Source of the DNA: Chryseobacterium sp.
GTDB lineage: Bacteria > Bacteroidota > Bacteroidia > Flavobacteriales > Weeksellaceae
Reading direction: 5' to 3'
Length of the DNA stretch: 64,000 bases
Assembly: GCF_008831505.1 (NCBI RefSeq)
Contig: NZ_CP044507.1
Coordinates: forward strand, 1,550,001-1,614,000
Below the pieces are notes generated by a model. It ran no database searches and was not told where the DNA came from. It saw only the letters and a list, made by a program, of their open reading frames with translations. Of this stretch, positions 8,756 through 18,795 are shown one piece after another. Position numbers and translations under genes: made by a program. How positions within the stretch are numbered: position 1 is the stretch's first letter; every line of letters begins with the position of its first letter.

Positions 8756-8785
8756 CAAATATAGGATAATTGTAAGCGGAGCAAA
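8756..8785 (-). promoter_or_regulatory. Promoter of the acidic pRiA4b-like gene
   Basis: On the minus strand, TTTG (8782-8785) and TATATTTG (8756-8763) with an 18-bp spacer match the Bacteroidota TTTG / TAnnTTTG promoter. The start codon is about 40 bp downstream. Confidence 0.65.
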
Positions 8786-8835
8786 AAGTTTTAAAAATCT
8801 TTTTTTTTAAAATATTTTATTACATTCCGCGCCGT

Positions 8836-9870
8836 CTAAGGCTCGGTTTCCAGCATAAAAGTAAAGGTGGTTCCTTCCAGATAAACGCTGTGTACAGAGA
8901 TGGCTTCGTTGTGTGCCTCGAGAATATGTTTTACGATGGCCAGCCCTAATCCGGAACCGCCACCACGGCGGCTGCGTGAAGATTCAACCCGGTAAAACCT
9001 TTCAAAGATGCGCGGCAAAAGTTCCTTTTTGATGCCCATTCCATTGTCGGCCACCTCTACCAGTACTTTTGAGCGCAGTTTGTTGGTGCGCACCGTGATC
9101 AGTGCATTCTCGCGGTTGGAGTAATGAATGGCATTTGAGATAAGGTTAATGATCACTTGGCTGATCCGCTGCCTGTCCGCACGCACCATAATTGCAGCAT
9201 GCGAGGTCTGGAGCTGCATCCTGGCTTCCCGACGCTCAGCTTCAAGATCCAGCATATCCATGATTTCGCGGATGAGGATATTGAGGTCAAATGTGGTAAT
9301 ATTAAGGTTGATTTCGCCGTATTCAAACTGGTTCAGCATATCCAGGTCCTTCACAATATCCAACAGCCTTTCCACCGATTTATCAATGCGTTCCAGGTAC
9401 TTGTCCCGGATGGCCAGGTTCTCAACACCGCCGTCTATAAGGGTTTCCACATAGCCCTGAATGGAGAAGAGTGGTGTTTTCAACTCGTGTGAGACATTGC
9501 CTATATATTCTTTGCGGTAGCTGGCCATCCCTTTCATGGTGTCAATTTCGTTTGCATTTCTCTGGGAAAGCTCGGAAACCTTTTCACCAAGTTGTGTGAA
9601 ACTCATTTTACTCTCGTCTGTCGGGATAATGCCCTGCGGCAGGATGGTACTGATGCGTTTGATCTGTTTTTTGCCATAATAGCCAAACAAAAATTCCAGA
9701 AGAAAATAATTTACGGCCAGCATTATCAGGACACAGAGTGACATGATCATGTAAAAACGGTTGCGGTCCTCCGCCAGCTGTTCCTGTGAGAGATTGAAGG
9801 CCAGCGCCACAAAAACCGTCACAAGGGTGATGAAAAGCGAGGCGATGAAAGTAAGTTCCCTGAATTTCAA
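8836..9870 (-). CDS. PhoR-like membrane sensor histidine kinase
   Basis: 344 aa. Two membrane segments (about 7-28 and 42-64) are joined by a very short periplasmic loop, so the protein has no large extracytoplasmic sensor. HisKA follows with SHELKTP (phospho-acceptor His128), then HATPase_c with the N box NLISNAIHYS, the G1 box DNGMGI, the F box FERFYR and the G2 box GSGLGL. It phosphorylates the response regulator encoded 27 bp upstream (9898-10575). A short-loop kinase with a PhoB-like partner is the usual build of PhoR, which senses phosphate through the Pst transporter; that role is inference. Confidence 0.85.
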   Translation of the reverse strand: MKFRELTFIASLFITLVTVFVALAFNLSQEQLAEDRNRFYMIMSLCVLIMLAVNYFLLEFLFGYYGKKQIKRISTILPQGIIPTDESKMSFTQLGEKVSELSQRNANEIDTMKGMASYRKEYIGNVSHELKTPLFSIQGYVETLIDGGVENLAIRDKYLERIDKSVERLLDIVKDLDMLNQFEYGEINLNITTFDLNILIREIMDMLDLEAERREARMQLQTSHAAIMVRADRQRISQVIINLISNAIHYSNRENALITVRTNKLRSKVLVEVADNGMGIKKELLPRIFERFYRVESSRSRRGGGSGLGLAIVKHILEAHNEAISVHSVYLEGTTFTFMLETEP

Positions 9871-9897
9871 ATTGAAGAAATATTTAAAGATATCCGG

Positions 9898-10575
9898 TTA
9901 AACAATGAGCTTATAACCAATTCCTTTAAGCGTCTGAATAGAACTGAGACCTAATTTTTCCCGCAGGCGGCGGATGTGCACATCTATTGTACGTTCTCCC
10001 ACCACTACATCGCTACCCCAAACTTTCTCCAAAATCTCCTCTCTCTTAAAGACTTTATCAGTATTGGAAGCTAAGAGATAAAGAAGGTCAAATTCTTTCT
10101 TGGGCAACAGAAAAGCCTGTCCGTTTCTGGAAACCCTGAAGTTATCCTTGTCAATCACCAAATCGCCCACTTCAATAAGTTTGGCCTTTTCATTTACCTG
10201 CGAAGTAAGCTGCAGAAGTGCATTCACCTTGGATATAAGAACCTTGGGCTTGATGACCTTTACAATATAATCATTACCGCCGGCCTGATATCCCGCCAGT
10301 TGGGAGAACTCCTCGCTGCGAGCCGACAGGAAAACGATAAGTGTTTTCTGAAGGCTTTTTATCTGTCTGAGTTCCTGGCAGGTTTCAATACCGTCCTTTC
10401 CGGGCATCATGACATCGAGAAGGATAAGATCCGGTACGAGTGTGCGCGCTTTTTCGATACCTTCTTCACCACCACTGGCGGTAACTACTTCATATCCTTC
10501 CTTTTCCAGATTATAAGACAGGATTTCCAGGATGTCCTGTTCATCATCAATCAGTAAGATCTTTTTGGTACTCAT
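9898..10575 (-). CDS. PhoB/OmpR-family response regulator
   Basis: 225 aa. Receiver domain 5-122 with acidic D10 and D11, phospho-acceptor D54 (LLDVMMPGKDG), and Lys in VKVIKP. Winged-helix DNA-binding domain 130-225 with the typical ending (ERTIDVHIRRLREKLG, then IQTLKGIGYKL). It is the first gene of the pair with the kinase at 8836-9870. A -7-like TAATTTTG lies at 10594-10601 (minus strand). The divergent neighbour is a TonB receptor operon that may be a target. Confidence 0.9.
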   Translation of the reverse strand: MSTKKILLIDDEQDILEILSYNLEKEGYEVVTASGGEEGIEKARTLVPDLILLDVMMPGKDGIETCQELRQIKSLQKTLIVFLSARSEEFSQLAGYQAGGNDYIVKVIKPKVLISKVNALLQLTSQVNEKAKLIEVGDLVIDKDNFRVSRNGQAFLLPKKEFDLLYLLASNTDKVFKREEILEKVWGSDVVVGERTIDVHIRRLREKLGLSSIQTLKGIGYKLIV

Positions 10576-10767
10576 CTTCAGTTTTTATCCTTTCAAAATT
10601 ACTAAAAATTAACACGTGGACCGGCCTGCCTGCCTTTATTCACGGAAAGTTAATATTGGCATTTTCCTGTTCATTATTTATTAAAACAAACTTAAAACTG
10701 AGTATACAGCAATTCGCAGGGGACTGAGGACCTTTGCAGTGAAAGAAAAACAAGTAAAAAACAAGAA

Positions 10768-13308
10768 ATGAAAATCACTAAATTAAGTGTTGGAGTTTTA
10801 TTCCTCCTGGGAACGGCACAGACACTTTCAGGACAACAGGCCGCACAGGATACGCTTAGGACAGAGAAACAGATTGAAGGTGTTGTCCTGCGCGGCAGCG
10901 TAAAAAAAGGTGCGGAAAGCAACCTGATCAGCCTTCAGCGCAAATCTGCCGAAGTAATTGAAAGAGTAGGTGCAGTGCAGCTTGAGAAACAGGGAGTCGG
11001 CGACGTATCTGTAGCTGTAACCAAAGCCACCGGCGCACAGAAGCAGGAAGGCAGCGGCCAGGTTTTCATACGCGGTCTGGGCGACAGAAGTAACTCCACA
11101 AGTATGAACGGGCTGCCCATTCCTTCCAACGATCCCGCTTATAAGAACATTGACCTCGGTATCGTGAAAACAGACATGATCGATTTCGTAGGACTGGAAA
11201 AAGTATATAACCCCAGGCTTTGGGGCGATATGGCGGGCGCAAATGTGGATATTGTCTCCAAAGTATACACCGGTAAGCCCTATTTCAAAGTAAATTTAGG
11301 ATCATCAGTGAATTTCAACGCTTTCTCAAAGCCAAATTTTTACCTTCAAAACGGTCCGGATTATTTGGGCTTTAAACAGATCAGTAAGCCCAAAAACGCC
11401 AAAATTGCCCAATTTGGATATGCCTTCAATACAGGCTGGCAAAATGAAGAGACCTATAATCCCATTAATTCTTCGCTTGGTGTTGACTTCGGCAAATCTT
11501 TCCGGATAGGAGAAGAAGGAAAGCTGAGTGTTTTCGGATTTGGAAATTTTGACAATGATTTCAATTTCAGGGAAGGCATCATACGTTCCGTAGATAATTC
11601 CGGCGCGCCACTCAAAGACCTGTGGGGTCAGGAATTCACCTACGACACTAATACCACCGGGCTTCTAAACCTCAATTACCGCATCAACAGTGATCATACG
11701 GTGAAGGCTACCACCAATTATATTCATACCACAGAACAGAAACTGGGACTTTATGAAGGGTATATACGGGATACAAATGAAGACCGGACCAATGAAACCG
11801 CACATATGCGCAGGGCAACCTACAAAACAAATGATCTCTGGATTAACCAGATTGTCGGTGAGCACCGTATAACAGATCCGCTGAAGCTATATTGGAATCT
11901 TGGTTACAACCGTCTGGACAGCAGAAGACCGGACCGGCAGCAGAATATCAGTGTTGAAAACCTGAACACCGGCCTTCACCACTTCATTGCCGGAAACGCC
12001 GGAGCCAATCACCGCTATTTTGACCAGCTTCTGGAGAATGATTACGCTGCTAATATCTACGCAGATTATCAGCTGAGCGACAAAATAAAGATCACCGCAG
12101 GTTACCGCGGACGCTTAAAAGATTCGGATTTCCGTGCTACACAATATAATTTTCGGGTTAAACTGGCTCCTGGCAATTATTATGTAACTCCCGAAGATTA
12201 CGGTGCATTTTTCAACTATGAAAATTACCAGTCCGGTGCATTCTTTGACATAAGGACCTTCCGCGGAATTGTGGGTGCAGATGAGATGGCCCTTGTTCCA
12301 CAATACTATCAATCCGAAGTGATGAACCACGGAGCTTTTGCCAATGCTGAATTTAAAGCCGGAGAAAAGCTGACTGCCCAACTCGGTGTGAGTTATGAGA
12401 ACCTACAGCAGTCCATCCTTTACAATACTAGTATTCAGGAAGGGGATGTAGATAAAGACTATTCCAAAATCCTGCCGGCGCTGAACCTAAAATACAGTCT
12501 GAACGACCTGCATAACCTCCGTCTGTCCGCGTCCAAAACGTACACTACCCCACTTCTTCTAGAAATTGCACCTTTCGAGTATGAAGATATAGACGAACTC
12601 AGCTTTGGAAATACAGACCTGAACCCGGCAGATAATTACAACCTGGACCTGAAGTGGGAATGGTTCCCAAAACGGGGCGAATTGATTTCGGCTACAGTTT
12701 TCGGAAAATACATTTCAAACCCAATTTCCCGCGTCACCGTAAACTCCTCTTCAAATTCAGTTTCGTTTGTGAACACAGGCGACAGCGGAATGATCTTCGG
12801 TGTTGAGGCCGAATTGAGAAAAGATCTGTACACGAATGGTAATTCCCGGTTCTATACTTTTATGAACGCCACGTACCTTAATACCGAACAGGAACTGGAT
12901 TCCGAAAAGGTGGACAGAGAAAATCCAAATTCAAAAGTTGCAGTTTCCTTTATCAGCAGCCAGGACAGAATGCAGGGGGCTTCCGGCTTCTTGGCCAACC
13001 TTAACCTCGGCTGGGAACAGAAATGGAACCGGAACACTATGGATGTAGTCCTGTCCTACACTCATATTTCCGATAATATCTATGCTCTGGGTTATGAAAG
13101 TAAGGGCAACCTGGTAGATAAAGCAGTAAATTTTCTGGATGCGACCGTGAGGTTTTCCCTTAATAATGGCCTGGGAATATCTGCCAGTGCGAAAAATTTG
13201 CTGAACACAAGTTTCACCCGCGTACAGGCCAATGCCAATGGTGATGTAATAGTGAGGGAGTATAAAAAAGGGATAGACGCCGGAATCGGTTTTTCCTATC
13301 AGTTTTAA
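10768..13308 (+). CDS. TonB-dependent outer-membrane receptor
   Basis: 846 aa with a signal peptide (MKITKLSVGVLFLLGTAQTLSG) and a TonB-box-like IEGVVLRGS near residue 35. The plug carries VFIRGLGDRSNSTSMNG, and a beta-barrel runs to the terminal aromatic residue (IGFSYQF). There is no carboxypeptidase-like N-terminal extension. The gene lies divergent from the PhoB/PhoR-like pair and 36 bp before a beta-helix lipoprotein gene. A GACCTTTG -7-like box (10729-10736) has no -33 TTTG at the right distance, which would suit an activator-dependent promoter. The substrate is unknown; phosphate or a phosphorylated compound is a guess from the neighbouring regulators. Confidence 0.85.
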   Translation: MKITKLSVGVLFLLGTAQTLSGQQAAQDTLRTEKQIEGVVLRGSVKKGAESNLISLQRKSAEVIERVGAVQLEKQGVGDVSVAVTKATGAQKQEGSGQVFIRGLGDRSNSTSMNGLPIPSNDPAYKNIDLGIVKTDMIDFVGLEKVYNPRLWGDMAGANVDIVSKVYTGKPYFKVNLGSSVNFNAFSKPNFYLQNGPDYLGFKQISKPKNAKIAQFGYAFNTGWQNEETYNPINSSLGVDFGKSFRIGEEGKLSVFGFGNFDNDFNFREGIIRSVDNSGAPLKDLWGQEFTYDTNTTGLLNLNYRINSDHTVKATTNYIHTTEQKLGLYEGYIRDTNEDRTNETAHMRRATYKTNDLWINQIVGEHRITDPLKLYWNLGYNRLDSRRPDRQQNISVENLNTGLHHFIAGNAGANHRYFDQLLENDYAANIYADYQLSDKIKITAGYRGRLKDSDFRATQYNFRVKLAPGNYYVTPEDYGAFFNYENYQSGAFFDIRTFRGIVGADEMALVPQYYQSEVMNHGAFANAEFKAGEKLTAQLGVSYENLQQSILYNTSIQEGDVDKDYSKILPALNLKYSLNDLHNLRLSASKTYTTPLLLEIAPFEYEDIDELSFGNTDLNPADNYNLDLKWEWFPKRGELISATVFGKYISNPISRVTVNSSSNSVSFVNTGDSGMIFGVEAELRKDLYTNGNSRFYTFMNATYLNTEQELDSEKVDRENPNSKVAVSFISSQDRMQGASGFLANLNLGWEQKWNRNTMDVVLSYTHISDNIYALGYESKGNLVDKAVNFLDATVRFSLNNGLGISASAKNLLNTSFTRVQANANGDVIVREYKKGIDAGIGFSYQF

Positions 13309-13344
13309 AAATCAAAACCATTATAATCTAAAAAAAGCTTTATT

Positions 13345-14526
13345 ATGAAAAAGAACAGTCTGAAAGTACTGACCGCAGCACTTATCCTGAGCACAGCCAC
13401 ATTTGCGGTACAGTCCTGCAGTAATGACGATGATCCCATCATCACCACACCCGCCGGCAGTTTTGAGCCGGGAAATTTTAAAGGTGAAATAACCACGGGT
13501 AATACAATTACACTGGATCCCTCCAAAGTATACAAACTTACGGGACCTCTGGTTGTGAAAGAAGGTGGTAAGCTGATCATCCCTGCCGGAACCAGAATTG
13601 AAGCTACAGGAGGTACTTCAGCCTACGTCACTGTTGAACAGGGCGGGCAGATCTTTGCCAACGGTACTGCGGCTGCACCTGTTGTTTTCACAGCTTCCAA
13701 TGCGACACCCGGTGCCTGGGGCGGACTCGTAATCTGTGGCCGCGCACCCATCAACAAAGGTACAACTGCAATGTCTGAAGTGGGCAATGCTACTTACGGA
13801 GGAACCATAGCCACTGATAACTCAGGAACACTGAACTTCGTGCGTATCGAATATGCCGGCGCCATCTTCACCGCAGAAAAGGAATTTAACGGTCTGTCCC
13901 TTTTTGGAGTGGGCAGCGGGACTCAAATCAACAATTTAGCCGTAATAAACGGTTCGGATGACGGTATTGAATTCTTTGGCGGAACTGTTAATGCCACAAA
14001 TATCCTGTCTGTAGGCAATGAAGATGATGCTTTTGACTGGACTGAAGGCTGGAACGGTACAGTGAACGGTGTTTATGCCAAAAGAAGAGCCGACAATACC
14101 GGAAACAGAGGCATTGAAGCCGATAACAATTCCAATAACAGAGATGCAAGTCCAAGGTCTAACCCTACCATTAAAAACGCCACATTCATAGGAGCTCTTA
14201 CCGGTGAAGCGGACGGAATTAAACTTAGAGAGGGAACGCACGCAACCATAGACAATGTTGTTCTTTCCGGTTGGAAAACAGGAATCAATGTAGAGCACGA
14301 CCAGTCTGTCGCTTATTTCAACGGAGCTGGTAAGATCACCAATGTAAGATTTGACAATGTGCAGACCGAGGCCTCAGCGAAAGCAACGGCGGTAGGAACT
14401 ACGCCTGGAGTCACAATACCTGTACTGCCCGGTACATTCACTGTAAATGCCGCAGCAACCGGCGCAGGTGGAAGCAACGGAACTGGACTGCCATCATGGG
14501 CAACTGGTTGGAGCGGACTTTTTTAG
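13345..14526 (+). CDS. Beta-helix surface lipoprotein next to a TonB receptor
   Basis: 393 aa. Lipoprotein signal with VQSC at about residues 22-25, followed by an SNDDD acidic linker, a pattern that favours export to the cell surface in Bacteroidota. The rest is rich in Gly, Asn, Thr and Ile with repeated short beta-strand turns (for example GGKLIIPAGTRIEATGG, NNLAVINGSDDGIEFFGG), as in right-handed parallel beta-helices. It follows the receptor gene by 36 bp and is followed by a strong terminator, so the two form an operon. A likely role is binding the ligand at the surface and handing it to the receptor, as SusD does for SusC; that is inference. Confidence 0.7.
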   Translation: MKKNSLKVLTAALILSTATFAVQSCSNDDDPIITTPAGSFEPGNFKGEITTGNTITLDPSKVYKLTGPLVVKEGGKLIIPAGTRIEATGGTSAYVTVEQGGQIFANGTAAAPVVFTASNATPGAWGGLVICGRAPINKGTTAMSEVGNATYGGTIATDNSGTLNFVRIEYAGAIFTAEKEFNGLSLFGVGSGTQINNLAVINGSDDGIEFFGGTVNATNILSVGNEDDAFDWTEGWNGTVNGVYAKRRADNTGNRGIEADNNSNNRDASPRSNPTIKNATFIGALTGEADGIKLREGTHATIDNVVLSGWKTGINVEHDQSVAYFNGAGKITNVRFDNVQTEASAKATAVGTTPGVTIPVLPGTFTVNAAATGAGGSNGTGLPSWATGWSGLF

Positions 14527-14557
14527 AACTTTTTTTCTTTCATTCATATCAGCAAGG

Positions 14558-14582
14558 CGCCGGAATTATCCGGCGTCTTTTT
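14558..14582 (+). terminator. Intrinsic terminator of the receptor/lipoprotein operon
   Basis: CGCCGGA-attа-type hairpin: CGCCGGA (14558-14564) pairs with TCCGGCG (14569-14575), then TCTTTTTCT. It ends the receptor and beta-helix lipoprotein operon. Confidence 0.85.
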
Positions 14583-14643
14583 CTATACATCAGGATTTCC
14601 AATATTAAATTTTTCCGTTCCAGTGTTAATTTAATATGAATTT

Positions 14644-14675
14644 TTTGTTAATTCAATAATAATTATAGTACTTTG
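14644..14675 (+). promoter_or_regulatory. Promoter of the TonB-C-like small protein gene
   Basis: -33 TTTG (14644-14647), 20-bp spacer and -7 GTACTTTG (14668-14675, one mismatch to TAnnTTTG). The start codon is 33 bp downstream. It shows that the small gene has its own promoter after the upstream terminator. Confidence 0.6.
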
Positions 14676-14708
14676 ACTGAACAAACGAAAGACATAAATA
14701 ATTGAGAT

Positions 14709-15095
14709 ATGAAAAAGACGGCAATAAAAACAGCAGTATTGGGAATCCTACTTTTCGTGGGATTTTCAGAAGGTCTGCAGGCACAGCATACCAACAGCCT
14801 TATAGAAGAAGTAAGAATTACTAATAAGGACGGCTTTACCCAGTTGAGAAACATTATAGCGCAGAATTTTGATTTTACCGATCCGCAGCTCACCGAAGGA
14901 ACCACCAATTCGTTGGTGAAATTTAATATTTCAACAGACGGCAAAATTGAAAATGTTCGGGCAGATAGCCGCTGCAGGGCCATTAACAAAAATCTTGAAA
15001 GTGCCTTAAGCGGTCTTCATTTACGTTTTAAAGGGCAGCGTGAGAGGCCTGTGACCTATGTAATGCCGGTAGAAATCGCTATTGCGTCCCGTTAG
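14709..15095 (+). CDS. Small secreted TonB-C-like protein
   Basis: 128 aa. A signal peptide (about 1-25, ending GLQAQ) is followed by a domain resembling the C-terminal domain of TonB: VKFNISTDGKIENVRADSRC...ESALSGLHLRFKGQRERPVTYVMPVEIAI. There is no N-terminal membrane anchor beyond the signal and no proline-rich spacer, so it is a free periplasmic protein rather than a full TonB. Its place after the receptor/lipoprotein operon suggests an accessory role, but it has its own promoter. Confidence 0.65.
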   Translation: MKKTAIKTAVLGILLFVGFSEGLQAQHTNSLIEEVRITNKDGFTQLRNIIAQNFDFTDPQLTEGTTNSLVKFNISTDGKIENVRADSRCRAINKNLESALSGLHLRFKGQRERPVTYVMPVEIAIASR

Positions 15096-15118
15096 GCATA
15101 AAAATGATGAGAAAAACG

Positions 15119-15145
15119 AAACCGGTTCCCATTTGGAACCGGTTT
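15119..15145. terminator. Bidirectional intrinsic terminator
   Basis: AAACCGGTTCC (15119-15129) and GGAACCGGTTT (15135-15145) form a perfect 11-bp stem with a 5-nt loop, between the convergent small TonB-C-like gene and hemL. Confidence 0.85.
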
Positions 15146-15147
15146 TA

Positions 15148-16437
15148 TTATTTATCTGAATATTCGAAGCTCTGAACCGCTTCCAGCGTCCGGCTGATTT
15201 CCGCGTCTTTGACCGCGTCACTAATGAAGTACGTTTCATAACCGCTCGGTGGCAGGTAGATTCCGTTCTTCAGCATATGGTGGAAAAAATTGTTGAAGAG
15301 AGAATGATTGGCACGCTGTGCCTCATCAAAATCAGAAACGGCTGCAATGTGGAAAAACACACTCATCATGGAACCTTTCCTGTTGATGCGGTGCTGGATA
15401 TCTTTGCTGTTCAGAATCTTACCAATCTCAAAATCAAGCGTTTCGGTGGTTTTGTTAATCCGCTCATAGAAACCGGAGTCATTCTTTATCAGTTTCAGTG
15501 TTTCAAGACCCGCACGCATGGCCAGCGGATTCCCGCTTAAAGTTCCCGCCTGATACACGGCTCCTTTTGGAGCAAGATGGTCCATAATTTCGTTGCGCCC
15601 GGCAAATGCGCCTACCGGAAGACCACCGCCAATCACCTTACCGTAAGTCACCAGGTCGGCTTTTACGCCGAATACTTCCTGTGCCCCTCCGAAAGCCAAC
15701 CTAAAGCCGGTCATTACTTCATCAAAAATCAATAAGGCCCCGTTGGCATCACAAGCTTTCCTAAGTTCCTGCAGGAAATTGTTTTCAGGCAATACACAGC
15801 CCATATTTCCCGCCACAGGCTCAATGATTACCGCGGCGATCTCCCCTTCATTGTGGCGGAAAAGGTCATGTATCTGTGCTATATCGTTATATCTGGCGAG
15901 CAAAGTATCCTTCGCTGTTCCCTGCGTAATTCCCGGTGAATTGGGGTGCCCGAAAGTGACGGCGCCGCTTCCAGCTTTGATCAGGAAAGAATCGGAATGT
16001 CCGTGGTAGCAGCCTTCAAATTTAATGATCTTGTCTCTTTGGGTAAATCCACGGGCCAAACGTATGGCGCTCATGCACGCTTCCGTGCCGGAAGAAACCA
16101 TGCGGATCTGATCCACATTGGGAACATTTTCTACAATGAACCGGGCAACTTCAGTTTCGAGTTCGGTGGGAGTTCCGAAGGAAAACCCTTTTTCCGCCTG
16201 CTTTTGGACAGCTTCCAGAACCACAGGGTGGGTATGTCCCAAAATGGCAGGACCCCAGGAATTTATATAATCAACATAGGTTCGGCCATCCTCATCGGTC
16301 AGGTAGGCTCCCTTAGCCGACTTCATAAAAACGGGTACACCTCCTACAGATTTGAATGCGCGCACAGGTGAATTAACTCCGCCCGGAATATAGCGCTGCG
16401 CTTCTGTAAAAAGCGCAGAACTTCTTTGATATATCAT
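15148..16437 (-). CDS. hemL: Glutamate-1-semialdehyde 2,1-aminomutase
   Basis: 429 aa, the usual length. This PLP enzyme converts glutamate-1-semialdehyde to 5-aminolevulinate in the C5 route to tetrapyrroles. Visible features are the N-terminal [16 protein letters not shown] block, [18 protein letters not shown], the [11 protein letters not shown] motif, FDEVMTGFR, and the Schiff-base lysine in [18 protein letters not shown]. hemL shows a tetrapyrrole pathway in this organism that fits with the B12 uptake gene further on. It is followed on its strand by the shared terminator. Confidence 0.95.
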   Translation of the reverse strand: MIYQRSSALFTEAQRYIPGGVNSPVRAFKSVGGVPVFMKSAKGAYLTDEDGRTYVDYINSWGPAILGHTHPVVLEAVQKQAEKGFSFGTPTELETEVARFIVENVPNVDQIRMVSSGTEACMSAIRLARGFTQRDKIIKFEGCYHGHSDSFLIKAGSGAVTFGHPNSPGITQGTAKDTLLARYNDIAQIHDLFRHNEGEIAAVIIEPVAGNMGCVLPENNFLQELRKACDANGALLIFDEVMTGFRLAFGGAQEVFGVKADLVTYGKVIGGGLPVGAFAGRNEIMDHLAPKGAVYQAGTLSGNPLAMRAGLETLKLIKNDSGFYERINKTTETLDFEIGKILNSKDIQHRINRKGSMMSVFFHIAAVSDFDEAQRANHSLFNNFFHHMLKNGIYLPPSGYETYFISDAVKDAEISRTLEAVQSFEYSDK

Positions 16438-16472
16438 CAGTTTATTTTTAAATAATGTGCAAGTGTCTCTAA

Positions 16473-17525
16473 CTATCTTGGCTTACGTCCCTGCAGGAAA
16501 ACAAGGTCTCCGGCACGCAGTTTTCCACCGTCCTCCATCCTGTTCTTGGCCAGCAGTTTGTCCAGCCGCACACCGAATTTCTGAGCAATAGCATGCATGT
16601 CTTCCCCAACTTCCGCCTTGTATGCCGGCACATTTCCTTCGGAACTTTTAGACTCTAGGAAAACAATATCATTCTGCTTCAGTTTGCCGCTGCTCAAGTC
16701 ATTCCACTTCATCAGGCGGCTCTCACTGATGCCGAATTTATCAGCAATTTGAAGAAGGTTCATATCTGCAGGTACTACAAGATATTTCATCCCGCCGTTC
16801 GGATGGTTCTTAACCAAAACTTCTTTTAAGAGATCGCTGTTCTTCTGCTGCTGAACTTTTTTCTGCTGAGTGGCATAGGAGGTCTGCTCGTAACGCACCT
16901 TAATCGTTTTAGCCTGACTGTCTGATGCAGATTTACGTCCCGGATTCATCTGCGCAAGAAAAGTACGGTCGTCCTGAAGGGATGGATATTTATTGAGTAG
17001 AGCCGTATAGACCGTCTTGGAATCTGTATTATCGTACTCGTAGAGCTTATGCTTTTCAATGATGGATAAAAGGATTTGCGCATAGCGGGGGTTGGTGGCA
17101 TAACCGGCCTTTTTCAGACCGTGGGCCCAGCCTTTATAATCCTTGATGTCGAGCTTGAAAAGGCTGACATAGTATTTTCTTTCTGCCAGAAATCGCGAAT
17201 GGTCTTCGTAGCTTTGGCGGACATCATCATACACGCGGAAACATTCGTTGGGTGCGTCATCGTTATGCCGCATTGTTCTGCCGGTCCATTCGTCCTTACA
17301 CTTAATACCAAAATGGTTATTGCCTTCCTTTGCCAGACGGCTTTGTCCGGCACCGGTTTCAAGAAGTCCCTGTGCCAGTGTAATGGAAGCCGGAATCTTG
17401 AATTTTTCCATCTCCTCTACCGCATAAGGTGCAAATTTTTGAATATATTGTTCGTCGGTGGTCCAGGTTTGGCCTTGAATTTGCGATAAAATAATCAGTG
17501 CTAAAGCAATAAATATTTTTCTCAT
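16473..17525 (-). CDS. LysM glucosaminidase (peptidoglycan hydrolase)
   Basis: 350 aa. Signal peptide 1-18 (ending IQGQ). Residues 25-165 form a glucosaminidase (FlgJ/LytG type) domain with the catalytic Glu in [15 protein letters not shown] and NNHFGIKC. Two LysM modules follow (about 244-290 and 302-346; [21 protein letters not shown] and [20 protein letters not shown] are their cores). It acts on peptidoglycan in the periplasm. Its start overlaps the stop of the PLP enzyme gene upstream by ATGA, so translation is coupled. Confidence 0.9.
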   Translation of the reverse strand: MRKIFIALALIILSQIQGQTWTTDEQYIQKFAPYAVEEMEKFKIPASITLAQGLLETGAGQSRLAKEGNNHFGIKCKDEWTGRTMRHNDDAPNECFRVYDDVRQSYEDHSRFLAERKYYVSLFKLDIKDYKGWAHGLKKAGYATNPRYAQILLSIIEKHKLYEYDNTDSKTVYTALLNKYPSLQDDRTFLAQMNPGRKSASDSQAKTIKVRYEQTSYATQQKKVQQQKNSDLLKEVLVKNHPNGGMKYLVVPADMNLLQIADKFGISESRLMKWNDLSSGKLKQNDIVFLESKSSEGNVPAYKAEVGEDMHAIAQKFGVRLDKLLAKNRMEDGGKLRAGDLVFLQGRKPR

Positions 17526-18457
17526 AAATAGTTAGTTTGTGAACTTACTGTATTGTTAATCAGCTTCCTGCCTTTTGCTGCCAACATTTTATTGGCGCCG
17601 GAAATGCCCTGAAGGCCACCGGTGTGAAAGGAAAGGATTTTACTTTCTTTCGGGAAGAAATCTGCCTCTATGAGTGCAAATATACCCTGCATCATCTTTC
17701 CGGTATACACCGGATCGAGCTGTATGCCGTATTTTTCGGCAAAAACATTTATAAAACGAATATCTTCGTCAGTTATTTTGCCGTATCTGCCATTTATCTC
17801 ATTTATCAGCGAAAAATTATTTCTGCCTGATAAAGCAAGCACGCTTTGCTGAAGAGAATCATCATTCACGATTTTAAAGCCCAGAATGTTCTGTTCTGCC
17901 TCTGCAAATTTTGAAATTCCGGCTAAAGTCCCGCCGGTTCCAACAGCGCAGCAAAGATAATCAAAACTTTTTGTTTGTTCATTCAGCATGTGCCGGATGC
18001 CGTCTACAGCCAGTTCATTAGTTCCTCCCTCCGGAATGATAAGTGCTTCGGGATACTGCTGTAGCATTATTTCCCCAAGTTCCTCCTTTCTCCTGTACTG
18101 CTCGCGAGATACAAAGCAAAACATCATTCCTTTTGCCGCGGCAAAGCTCAATGTAGGGTTATGCTGCCATTTATTTGCAAGTTCATCACCGCGTATTATT
18201 CCAACGGTCGGAATATCTTCACGATATCCTAGCGCGGAAACAGCGGCAATGTGGTTGGAGAAGGCTCCGCCAAATGTAATCAAACGGGGATTTGCCGTTT
18301 TGCGCGCCAGATAGCTGTTGATGTTGTAAAAGAGTTTCCAGTACTTATTCCCTGAAATTTCAGGATCGATAAAGTCTTCCCTTTTTACGAAAAGTCGCAC
18401 ATCTCTGTTTTGTAACGGTATTTCGGTGATGGGGATGTGCGTTTCAGGAAAAATCAT
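17522..18457 (-). CDS. ACC deaminase / D-cysteine desulfhydrase family PLP enzyme
   Basis: 311 aa. Fold type II PLP enzyme with the lysine motif SGNKYWKL, a FSNHIAAVSALG substrate block, the glycine-rich phosphate-binding loop GTGGTLAGIS and a C-terminal LSFHTGGLQGISG. The family deaminates 1-aminocyclopropane-1-carboxylate or D-cysteine; motifs alone do not separate them, and D-cysteine desulfhydrase activity is common in non-plant-associated bacteria. Overlaps the glucosaminidase gene by 4 bp (ATGA). The same gene pair is seen in other flavobacteria, but the functional link is unclear. Confidence 0.85.
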   Translation of the reverse strand: MIFPETHIPITEIPLQNRDVRLFVKREDFIDPEISGNKYWKLFYNINSYLARKTANPRLITFGGAFSNHIAAVSALGYREDIPTVGIIRGDELANKWQHNPTLSFAAAKGMMFCFVSREQYRRKEELGEIMLQQYPEALIIPEGGTNELAVDGIRHMLNEQTKSFDYLCCAVGTGGTLAGISKFAEAEQNILGFKIVNDDSLQQSVLALSGRNNFSLINEINGRYGKITDEDIRFINVFAEKYGIQLDPVYTGKMMQGIFALIEADFFPKESKILSFHTGGLQGISGANKMLAAKGRKLINNTVSSQTNYL

Positions 18458-18795
18458 CCTGCAAAGTTGTAAAAAAGTTTGAAAATGGAGAAATTCGAAG
18501 CTTTTGCTCGAAGCACTTGCTGGAAGACTGATTTACACGGTACAGTTAATATTGATTTACAGAACTGAAGGAGGCTGGTTAAAAATGACATTCAATATTG
18601 CACAGGACCAATACTTTATTGAGAAAAGATCAGGAATCAGCGGTAATCCAATTGCATCAGCACATCTAACGGACCAAACGGCATCAGTTAAAGTTACACT
18701 GCAGATCGCACCCAGACTTCTACATAAAACTTCTATTTCTTATATTTACGAAGGGTTTTGTAAAATTAAAGCCTGAAATAAGCTAAAAAAGATAT
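18458..18795. other. Gap with no recognised gene
   Basis: 338 bp between the divergent PLP-enzyme and dapB-like genes. An open frame at 18504-18776 (90 aa) has no recognisable family, an unlikely composition and no promoter in front, so it is not called. No hairpin or repeat module stands out. Confidence 0.5.

Noticed and set aside
18504-18776. 90-aa open frame between the PLP enzyme and dapB genes
   Set aside because: No family, no promoter and unusual composition; kept only as a gap entry.
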